NCBI GenBank assembly: GCA_905233335.1
Contig: CAJOED010000125.1
Coordinates: 1-5,182 of the forward strand
Direction: 5' to 3'
Length of the DNA: 5,182 nucleotides
Origin: an uncultured Synergistales bacterium
GTDB taxonomy: Bacteria > Synergistota > Synergistia > Synergistales > Aminobacteriaceae
Under the pieces are notes generated by a model. The model did no database searches and was not told where the DNA came from. It saw nothing but the letters and a program-made list of their open reading frames with translations. The position numbers were made by a program, and so were the translations under genes. Shown one piece after another: positions 1 to 5,182 of this stretch. Every line of letters starts with the position of its first letter. Position 1 is the stretch's first letter.

Positions 1-563
1 GCCTGTTCTGCCGTCGGAGGAATGGGATGGCCTTTGGGCTTCAACGCAGCATAATCGGTACCACGCACAAGAACACCGAGAATTTTTCTGTCCTGATATT
101 TTGCCGTCATGCGTTCAAGTTTTTCGAGTACTGGTTGTGTGAGGCGTATATATTTCTTGCAGACAGACCGCCAGTAGTCGAGCTTGTACGTTTCTTTGCG
201 GAAAAGTTTTGCGGAAATTTCCGGCCAGTCATGAATGGTATCATTAGCAATGATGATTGTATTATCACCCTTCAGTGCTTCTTCTATTGATATTCCTGCT
301 GGCTGTTCAAAATAATATTCCCATGCGTTGACCTTTCCTGTTTCGTTATCGTAAAGGTATGTGTTCGGCCAAGTCTGCATGTCGATAACAGGGAGCATTC
401 CATTTCTGTCAGCAAAAGCAATCTCTCCTAAAAACGTAATAAAATACGAGAATAAGCCGACATTGTCAACATTTCTTCTTGCGATGTAAATAATTTTGCC
501 GCGAGGTTTTTTCCAGTCATGAAAAGTGTGCCGGTATATGAACGATAATATTTTCTGTATCAT
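1..563 (-). CDS. Putative fucosyltransferase-like GT-B glycosyltransferase, N-terminal part (cut by window edge)
   Basis: Reading the minus strand from an ATG at 563 gives 187 uninterrupted codons that run off the left edge, so the C-terminal part of the protein is missing. Visible features are a short basic N-terminus, an N-terminal segment around residues 34-67 (NVGLFSYF, then ADRNGMLPVIDMQTW), and an LGVLVRGTDY motif at residues 162-171 followed by KPKGHPIPP at 175-183. An R-G-x-D motif after a short hydrophobic strand resembles the GDP-fucose-binding region (HxRxGD) of the GT11/GT23/GT65-type fucosyltransferase superfamily. The assignment rests on this motif and overall style and is an inference. 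The expected role would be adding a sugar, perhaps fucose, to cell-surface glycans. An in-frame ATG at 605 could be an alternative start adding 14 residues. Neither start has a clear Shine-Dalgarno. The gene is divergent from the hydG operon and shows no functional link to it. That it is a real gene is well supported by the open frame and coherent protein; the enzyme class is uncertain. Confidence 0.72.
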   Translation of the reverse strand, partial: MIQKILSFIYRHTFHDWKKPRGKIIYIARRNVDNVGLFSYFITFLGEIAFADRNGMLPVIDMQTWPNTYLYDNETGKVNAWEYYFEQPAGISIEEALKGDNTIIIANDTIHDWPEISAKLFRKETYKLDYWRSVCKKYIRLTQPVLEKLERMTAKYQDRKILGVLVRGTDYAALKPKGHPIPPTAEQ

Positions 564-571
564 GTCATGAA

Positions 572-602
572 TTGTAGCATAAAGTTTTGTGCGTGTTATA
601 AT
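572..602 (+). promoter_or_regulatory. Probable sigma-70-type promoter for the hydG-hydF operon (extended -10)
   Basis: A perfect TATAAT lies at 597-602, preceded by TG at 594-595 with one base between, which makes an extended -10 element. A possible -35, TTGTAG, lies at 572-577, but the 19-bp spacing is longer than ideal, so the extended -10 probably carries most of the strength. The start of transcription would be near 609, leaving a leader of about 70 nt before the ATG at 680. It is the best promoter-like match in the intergenic region and points towards hydG. The minus-strand gene's candidate ATG at 605 would overlap this element. Confidence 0.55.
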
Positions 603-661
603 CATGCAAAAAATTTTTCTGGCAGGAAAGAGAATTATTCATTCACACTCTGACCTGTAAG

Positions 662-669
662 AAGGAGGG
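662..669 (+). promoter_or_regulatory. Strong Shine-Dalgarno for the original hydG start
   Basis: AAGGAGGG lies 10 nt before the ATG at 680 and is nearly a full complement of the 16S rRNA 3' end. It matters because it fixes the authentic hydG start at 680. The reading frame opened there is not the frame of the rest of HydG, so the strong ribosome binding site now feeds a 52-codon dead-end frame. Confidence 0.8.
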
Positions 670-679
670 TAAAATTATA

Positions 680-838
680 ATGTCCATTCCGTATAACCCG
701 TCATCACTGAAAGCTGACGAGTTCATAAATCATGACTTTACGCAGAAGCACACAAGAACGACCTCGCACTCATCAATGAACTTCTCGAAAAAGCTCGTCC
801 CAAGTTCAACGCTTCCGGCTGTACGTGTGCAGGACTGA
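680..838 (+). pseudogene. hydG: Displaced N-terminal frame of hydG (frameshifted fragment)
   Basis: Translation from the ATG at 680 gives 52 codons ending at a TGA at 836-838. The first 19 residues, including SSLKADEFINHD, match the usual HydG N-terminus (the ADEFI-like stretch just before the first helices). After that the frame loses all resemblance to HydG. From 736 on, the HydG-like sequence continues in the next frame over (YAEAHKND, then INELLEKARPK). In typical HydG about seven residues separate the two matching parts, while here only 2 nt lie between the end of the D codon (736) and the TAC at 739. This implies that roughly 19 nt are missing, a length not divisible by three. The alignment spacing is from memory of the family; the frame change itself is read directly. 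Confidence 0.75.
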
Positions 839-945
839 CTCACCGTGAAGCGTCCGTACTGCTTGCGTGTGAAGACCCCGAAACGATACAGAAAATATAC
901 AGTGTTGCTGAGGAAATCAAGCAGGCTTTTTACGGCAACAGGATA

Positions 946-2112
946 GTGTTATTTGCGCCGCTGTACCTGTCGAATTACTGCATCAACGGCTGTCTGTACT
1001 GCCCGTACCACACAAAGAACAAGACCATAGCCCGCAAGAAACTCACACAGGACGAAATCCGCGCTGAAGTTATAGCGTTGCAGGACATGGGGCACAAGAG
1101 ACTCGCTATCGAGGCCGGAGAAGATCCCGTGAACAACCCGATAGAGTATATTCTTGAGAGCATACAGACGATATACAGCGTCCATCACAAGAACGGAGAT
1201 ATACGCCGCGTGAACGTCAACATAGCCGCAACGACCATAGAGAATTTCCGCAAACTCAAAGAAGCCGGAATAGGGACGTATATTTTGTTTCAGGAGACGT
1301 ACAACCGCAAGAGCTACGAGCACTTACACCCAACTGGCCCGAAACATGACTACGCGTATCACACAGAAGCACACGACAGAGCACAGCAGGCCGGAATTGA
1401 TGATGTCGGACTCGGAGTTCTCTTTGGGCTTGAAGGCTACAAGTACGAGTTCGCCGGGTTGCTCATGCACGCAGAACATCTTGAGGCAGTATTCGGTGTG
1501 GGGCCTCACACAATAAGCGTCCCTAGAGTGAAGCCTGCCGATGACATCAACCCCGACGACTTCAACAACTCCATACCTGACGAAATATTCACGAAAATAG
1601 CAGCATGTATTCGTGTAGCAGTGCCGTATACCGGAATGATAATCTCGACGCGCGAAAATGAACGTGTGCGTGCAAAAATGCTTCAGGTGGGAATATCACA
1701 GATTTCGGGCGGTTCACGTACGAGCGTGGGAGGTTACACGGAAGAAGAACGGCCACATGACACAGAACAGTTTGATGTTTCGGACCAGAGGACGCTTGAT
1801 GAGGTTGTGCAGTGGCTCATGAAGCAAAATCATATACCGTCGTTCTGTACGGCGTGTTACAGGGCAGGGAGAACGGGAGACAGGTTTATGGCGTTGTGTA
1901 AGTCCGGGCAAATTCTGAACTGCTGCCACCCGAACGCACTAATGACACTCACGGAATATCTTGAAGATTATGCATCCCCAGAAACGAAAAGAATAGGCTA
2001 TGAGATGATAGAACGCGAACTTGAGAGGATACCGCGCGAAAATGTCAGGGAGATAGCGAGAAAAAATATCGAGGCCATGAGGAATGGTAACGCAAGGGAC
2101 TTCAGGTTCTAG
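946..2112 (+). CDS. hydG: [FeFe]-hydrogenase maturase HydG (radical SAM tyrosine lyase); main body, N-terminus disrupted
   Basis: HydG cleaves tyrosine to p-cresol and a glycine radical that yields CO and cyanide, and delivers an Fe(CO)2(CN) unit for the hydrogenase H-cluster. The radical SAM motif CxxxCxxC is present (Cys codons at 979, 991 and 1000; NYCINGCLYCPYH). The family's C-terminal auxiliary-cluster motif CX2CX22C is also intact (Cys codons at 1846, 1855 and 1924; FCTACYRAGRTGD then NCCHPNA). The body has the usual ThiH/HydG order and ends in the family-typical RDFRF. The start used here is a GTG at 946, the only conventional start codon in the open part of this frame, but it is almost certainly not the native start. 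HydG-like sequence continues upstream in the same frame to 736 (70 more codons, including GLTHREASVLLAC), and the first 19 residues lie in another frame from 680. Joined, the total is about 477 residues, the normal length. The GTG would begin inside the first barrel strand and has no evident ribosome binding site. The 3' end overlaps hydF. Identity is very secure; whether functional protein is made is doubtful unless the lesion is an assembly error. Confidence 0.93.
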   Translation: MLFAPLYLSNYCINGCLYCPYHTKNKTIARKKLTQDEIRAEVIALQDMGHKRLAIEAGEDPVNNPIEYILESIQTIYSVHHKNGDIRRVNVNIAATTIENFRKLKEAGIGTYILFQETYNRKSYEHLHPTGPKHDYAYHTEAHDRAQQAGIDDVGLGVLFGLEGYKYEFAGLLMHAEHLEAVFGVGPHTISVPRVKPADDINPDDFNNSIPDEIFTKIAACIRVAVPYTGMIISTRENERVRAKMLQVGISQISGGSRTSVGGYTEEERPHDTEQFDVSDQRTLDEVVQWLMKQNHIPSFCTACYRAGRTGDRFMALCKSGQILNCCHPNALMTLTEYLEDYASPETKRIGYEMIERELERIPRENVREIARKNIEAMRNGNARDFRF

Positions 2113-3286
2113 CTTGAACGAAACGCCTTCAGGTGAACGAGTACACATAGCATTTTTCGGTTTGCGCAACGCAGGAAAATCCTCCCTCGTGAACGCCGTA
2201 ACAGGTCAGGACATCGCGCTTGTTTCCGACGTGAAAGGCACCACCACTGACCCCGTGCGAAAAGCTATGGAGTTATTGCCGCTTGGCCCCGTCGTGATAA
2301 TCGATACGCCCGGACTTGATGATGTCGGTACGCTGGGAGAACTGCGCGTAAAGAGAGCTATGAATGTTCTCGCTGGCTGTGATGTTGCAGTACTCGTTCA
2401 TGATGCTTCTTGTGAGTTTGCAGATAGTGAGCGGGAATTATTGAGGCTGTTTCAGGAACGCAAATTACCGTACATTATCGCGAACAACAAAGCCGACCTT
2501 GTGAGTGTAAGAGATGATGACAGCTTCTACGTCAGTGCGCTTACAGGAGAGAACGTGAACGCCCTGAAGGAGAAAATCGCTTCCCTCGCGAAAACTCACC
2601 GCACCGAAAAACGCCTCATTGCCGACAAGCTCACGCCCGGTGATGTAGTTGTTCTCGTGATACCCATCGACAAAGCAGCTCCCAAAGGCCGGCTCATTCT
2701 TCCGCAGCAGCAAGTGATACGTGATGTTCTAGATAGTCGGTGTTCAGCGTTTGTGTGCCAGGATACAGAGTTAGCGAATGTGTTGCGTCATGTTAGGCCG
2801 CGAATGGTTGTTACGGACTCGCAGATATTCGGAAAAGTTGACGCGATAGTCCCGAAAAATATTTTGCTGACATCATTCTCGATATTATTCGCAAGGTACA
2901 AGGGGAATTTGCGGTCGTTAGTGAGTGGCGCGGAGAAATTATCACGCTTGAAGGACGGCGACAAAGTGTTAGTGTCGGAGGGCTGTACGCATCACCGTCA
3001 ATGCGGGGACATCGGCACGGAGAAAATCCCTGAATGGATACGGAACTTCACGCGTTCAGAGCCGGAATTTTCGTTCACGTCGGGCGGAGAGTTTCCCGGA
3101 GTGAGTGAGCTGAAAGATTTTGCGCTGATAGTTCATTGCGGAGGGTGTATGCTGAACGAGCAGGAGATGCATTCACGCCTTGAACGTGCAGAGAGTGCCG
3201 GAGTTCCCGTTGTGAATTACGGAGTAGCGATTGCCCTGATGCACGGTATACTGCAGAGGAGCCTGGAGCCGTTTGAGGAATTATAG
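2084..3286 (+). CDS. hydF: [FeFe]-hydrogenase maturation GTPase HydF
   Basis: HydF is the GTPase and iron-sulfur scaffold on which the diiron subcluster of the H-cluster is built before transfer to apo-hydrogenase in the cytoplasm. The 400-residue product has an N-terminal Era/TrmE-like GTPase domain: P-loop GLRNAGKS at residues 26-33, switch threonines in KGTTTDP at 51-57, DTPG at 74-77 and NKAD at 135-138. A middle dimerisation region follows, and then the C-terminal cluster-binding motif CxH(X47)HCxxC, seen as CTH at 301-303 and HCGGC at 351-355, all intact. Length is normal for the family. With the ATG at 2084 the gene overlaps hydG by 29 nt and has GAGG nine bases upstream. A TTG at 2114, just after the hydG stop, would give a protein starting at NETPSGER. 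Many relatives begin with SLNETPS-like residues, so the true start may be either one. The 3' end overlaps the exporter gene by 14 nt, indicating translational coupling. Confidence 0.96.
   Translation: MVTQGTSGSSLNETPSGERVHIAFFGLRNAGKSSLVNAVTGQDIALVSDVKGTTTDPVRKAMELLPLGPVVIIDTPGLDDVGTLGELRVKRAMNVLAGCDVAVLVHDASCEFADSERELLRLFQERKLPYIIANNKADLVSVRDDDSFYVSALTGENVNALKEKIASLAKTHRTEKRLIADKLTPGDVVVLVIPIDKAAPKGRLILPQQQVIRDVLDSRCSAFVCQDTELANVLRHVRPRMVVTDSQIFGKVDAIVPKNILLTSFSILFARYKGNLRSLVSGAEKLSRLKDGDKVLVSEGCTHHRQCGDIGTEKIPEWIRNFTRSEPEFSFTSGGEFPGVSELKDFALIVHCGGCMLNEQEMHSRLERAESAGVPVVNYGVAIALMHGILQRSLEPFEEL
3255..3268 (+). promoter_or_regulatory. Ribosome binding region supporting the TTG start of the ABC transporter
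   Basis: AGAGGAG at 3255-3261 (11 nt before the TTG at 3273) and GGAG at 3265-3268 (4 nt before it) both lie inside the end of hydF. One of them probably serves the non-ATG start. The choice of TTG at 3273 is supported because the first residues, MRNYSRL, look like the usual start of MsbA-type exporters, whereas the next in-frame ATG (residue 19) would cut into the first membrane helix. Confidence 0.5.
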
Positions 3287-5039
3287 CAGGCTGGTACGTG
3301 AAATATTTTCGTTTTTCCCGGTGAAAATGCCGCTCGCCGTAGCCCTGATACTCTCATGCGCCGCAATAAACACTCTGCCTTCCGTGTTCATACAGAAGAT
3401 TATTGCCCTGATTGAGTTATCCACGCTCACTTGGCCGGAAATACAGCGTGATGTTGTGAGACTGCTGGTGATACTTGCCGGGTTTTACGCTCTGTCATTG
3501 TCCGGGACTCTAATTACCGGCTACTTGGGAGCAGAGATTACGCAGGGAGTGTTGATGCGCCTCCGTAAAAAGATGTTCGACCGTATGCAGAACTTGCCGC
3601 TGAAATTCTTTGACGCACAGCCTCACGGGGACATCATGAGCCGCTACACCAACGACGTAGACTCCCTCCGGCAAATGATCTCACAGGGTATCCCGCAGAT
3701 GTTCACGGCACTAATCACGGTGATAGCTGTTCTGTGTATCATGCTGTACTTCTCGTTATGGCTCACGCTCGTAACACTCACGGGGATTATCGCGATGATG
3801 ACCGTAACGAAAAAGGTCGGAGGCAGGAGCGCGCGAAATTTCCGGGCACAACAGAAGAATACGGGACTCCTTGAGGGTTTTGCGGAAGAGATGATGACGG
3901 GACAAAAAGTCGTGAAGGTTTTTTGCCGCGAGAATGAGAGCATCGATGATTTCGAGAAACTCAACATGCAGTTATTCACGGAAGCAGAGAAGGCGAACAG
4001 GAGAGCCAACACTCTCGGACCCATACTGAACAACATCGGGAATATACTCTATGTAGTTACGGCACTTGCGGGAGGAGTGCTGATTTTGTCGGGCGTTCGC
4101 AACGTGAGTTTTTCGGGGCTTCCCATGAGCATAAGCGTAGCTATACCCTTCCTGAACATGACCAAACAATTTGCCATGAACATCAACCAGCTCTCTATGC
4201 AGCTGAACGCGATAGTGTCGGGTCTTGCGGGTACGGGGAGAATTTTTGCGCTGATTGACGCACAGCCTGAAGACGACGGGGGCACACTCACTCTTGATGA
4301 CAGCGCACGGGGAAGCATTGAGCTTTCTCACGTGAACTTTTCTTACGGTGAAGGTGTAGAAGTCCTGCACGACATCACGCTTACGGCCAAGCCCGGACAG
4401 AAAACGGCACTAGTTGGGTCTACGGGAGCGGGAAAGACAACGATAGCGAACTTGATACCGAGATTTTACGATGTCGGAGCGGGAAAAATATTTTACGACG
4501 GCATAAACATTCAGGACATCACGAAATCTTCATTGCGTAAGAACTTGGGCATTGTGCTTCAGGACACCAGCTTATTCACCGGCACAGTGCTAGAGAACAT
4601 ACGATACGGGAAACTTGACGCTACTGATGACGAGTGCAGAGAGGCGGCGAAACTTGCGGGGGCTGATGAGTTCATTTCACGTCTGCCGGAAGGGTATAAC
4701 ACGATGCTGACGGGCAACGGCGCAAATCTCTCACAGGGTCAGCGGCAGTTAATCACGATAGCACGTGCGGCAGTAGCTAATCCCGTAGTGATGATACTCG
4801 ATGAGGCTACGTCATCAATCGACACACGCACAGAAGCCCAAGTACAGCGTGGCATGAACGCTCTCATGAAGGGACGTACGGTGTTCGTGATTGCTCACAG
4901 ACTGTCGACGGTGCGAAATTCGGACTTGATTCTGGTGATGGAGCACGGAGAAATCATAGAGCGCGGGACACATGATGAGCTTATGAGCCGGCAGGGGAGA
5001 TACTACAAACTATACACAGGAGCATTTGAGTTATCATGA
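3273..5039 (+). CDS. ABC exporter half-transporter, fused permease and ATPase (MsbA/BmrA/TM288-like)
   Basis: This 588-residue protein joins an N-terminal six-helix type IV exporter membrane domain (helices roughly at 18-40, 62-85, 141-160, 161-178, 250-274 and 283-300) to a C-terminal nucleotide-binding domain. All ATPase motifs are visible: A-loop Tyr358, Walker A GSTGAGKTT 382-390, Q-loop Gln430, signature LSQGQ 486-490, Walker B VVMILDE 505-511 with the catalytic Glu511, D-loop SSID and switch His542. It should sit in the inner membrane and use ATP to export a lipid, drug or peptide; the substrate cannot be told from sequence. The LSQGQ signature and the stretch EGFAEEMMTGQKVVKVF resemble the catalytically complete subunit of heterodimeric exporters (TM288, BmrD type), which usually have a partner gene immediately beside them. 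None is seen here: upstream is hydF and downstream a microprotein. It may act as a homodimer or have a partner elsewhere. It starts with TTG inside hydF and ends overlapping the next ORF by 4 nt. Confidence 0.93.
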   Translation: MRNYSRLVREIFSFFPVKMPLAVALILSCAAINTLPSVFIQKIIALIELSTLTWPEIQRDVVRLLVILAGFYALSLSGTLITGYLGAEITQGVLMRLRKKMFDRMQNLPLKFFDAQPHGDIMSRYTNDVDSLRQMISQGIPQMFTALITVIAVLCIMLYFSLWLTLVTLTGIIAMMTVTKKVGGRSARNFRAQQKNTGLLEGFAEEMMTGQKVVKVFCRENESIDDFEKLNMQLFTEAEKANRRANTLGPILNNIGNILYVVTALAGGVLILSGVRNVSFSGLPMSISVAIPFLNMTKQFAMNINQLSMQLNAIVSGLAGTGRIFALIDAQPEDDGGTLTLDDSARGSIELSHVNFSYGEGVEVLHDITLTAKPGQKTALVGSTGAGKTTIANLIPRFYDVGAGKIFYDGINIQDITKSSLRKNLGIVLQDTSLFTGTVLENIRYGKLDATDDECREAAKLAGADEFISRLPEGYNTMLTGNGANLSQGQRQLITIARAAVANPVVMILDEATSSIDTRTEAQVQRGMNALMKGRTVFVIAHRLSTVRNSDLILVMEHGEIIERGTHDELMSRQGRYYKLYTGAFELS

Positions 5040-5182
5040 GTGAACTTGACGAACTGAAACAGGAACTTGAAAGAGTAACGCGTGAACGGGATGAACTGAA
5101 GAAGGAGCTTGAACTTTTGCGGCGCACACCTGCACACGTAACTGAAGCAGTAGAAGAATGGTTTGAGGGAGGATTTTATTAG
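5036..5182 (+). CDS. 48-residue charged coiled-coil microprotein, unknown function
   Basis: An ATG at 5036 overlaps the exporter's TGA in an ATGA arrangement, and the frame runs 48 codons to a TAG that is the last codon of the window. I do not recognise a family. Residues 3-30 form a highly charged helix with heptad-spaced core residues: L4, L7, L11, V14, R18, L21, L25, L28, in the 3-4-3-4 pattern of a coiled coil, with one Arg in the core. The tail (residues 31-48, TPAHVTEAVEEWFEGGFY) is acidic and ends in aromatic and glycine residues. There is no signal peptide or membrane segment, so a cytoplasmic location is expected. The 4-nt overlap suggests translational coupling to the exporter, and a role as a small partner of it or of the maturases is only a guess. 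It could also be a conserved family of short ORFs or a translated but unimportant reading frame. The clean heptad pattern and tight coupling favour a real gene. Confidence 0.7.
   Translation: MSELDELKQELERVTRERDELKKELELLRRTPAHVTEAVEEWFEGGFY

Larger units (their letters stand above)
564..679. other. Divergent intergenic region between the glycosyltransferase and hydG
   Basis: This 116-nt gap separates the two divergent genes. It contains the plus-strand extended -10, an A6T5 run at 608-618 within the presumed leader, and the hydG Shine-Dalgarno at its right end. I see no tRNA, convincing riboswitch or strong inverted repeat. A convincing promoter for the minus-strand gene was not found; weak -10-like sequences (TATAAC, TACAAT) occur on that strand without a matching -35. 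Confidence 0.6.

Noticed and set aside
27..290. Plus-strand open frame of 87 codons at the left end
   Set aside because: It lies antisense to the minus-strand glycosyltransferase frame, which has coherent protein motifs; its own translation is rich in Phe and Cys and resembles no family.
730..760. Programmed ribosomal frameshifting in hydG
   Set aside because: No slippery heptamer is seen, and a simple shift would not restore the roughly seven missing residues, so a deletion or assembly error fits better.
946..2112. Taking the GTG at 946 as the true hydG start
   Set aside because: HydG-like sequence continues upstream in frame to 736 and in the neighbouring frame back to 680, where a strong Shine-Dalgarno and ATG sit; the GTG has no evident ribosome binding site.
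3614..4268. Near-identical 12-13 nt sequence (TTGACGCACAGCCT-like) at about 3610 and 4255
   Set aside because: Both copies encode a short DAQP peptide in the same protein; this is coincidence of coding rather than a functional repeat.
3972..4370. Minus-strand open frame of 132 codons within the exporter gene, and several others opposite hydG, hydF and the exporter
   Set aside because: These are antisense shadows of well-supported genes with no recognisable domains or ribosome binding sites.
1..5182. CRISPR arrays, tRNA or rRNA genes, insertion sequences and attachment sites
   Set aside because: I saw no regularly spaced repeats, cloverleaf-like segments, transposase motifs or terminal inverted repeats; coding density explains nearly all of the window.

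Overview
The window is a compact stretch of bacterial chromosome, about 48% G+C by eye. It holds a truncated minus-strand gene at the left edge, a short divergent intergenic region, and then a tightly overlapping plus-strand gene series running to the last base. The hydG and hydF genes are maturases for the H-cluster of [FeFe]-hydrogenase. They point to an anaerobic, H2-metabolising, probably fermentative bacterium. The protein style, moderate GC and frequent AGG/AGA/ATA codons would suit a gut or rumen anaerobe such as a member of Synergistota or Clostridia, but this is a low-confidence impression.

Layout. On the minus strand, from about 563 off the left edge, is the N-terminal part of a probable fucosyltransferase-like GT-B enzyme. 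Positions 564-679 are a divergent intergenic region with a plus-strand extended -10 promoter (TGTTATAAT, 594-602) and a strong Shine-Dalgarno (662-669) before an ATG at 680. The hydG homology runs from 680 to 2112 but is broken near 737. The first 19 codons are in one frame, and everything from about 736 on is in another. About six or seven residues appear to be missing between them, which suggests a deletion of about 19 nt rather than a one-base slip. HydF (2084-3286) follows, then a type IV ABC exporter half-transporter (3273-5039) with a TTG start, then a 48-residue charged coiled-coil microprotein (5036-5182) whose stop codon is the last base of the window.

How the genes relate. HydG makes the Fe(CO)2(CN) building block from tyrosine, and HydF is the GTPase scaffold on which the diiron subcluster is assembled before transfer to the hydrogenase. 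The third maturase (HydE) and the hydrogenase itself are not in the window. The ABC exporter has no known role in H-cluster maturation. It appears to share the operon because its start lies inside the end of hydF. Consecutive genes overlap by 29 (or nearly abut if a TTG start is used for hydF), 14 and 4 nt, which implies co-transcription and translational coupling.

The points most worth checking are the disrupted hydG N-terminus, the tiny coiled-coil ORF coupled to the exporter, and the lone half-transporter that resembles one subunit of a heterodimeric pair. I saw no previously undescribed multi-gene system.
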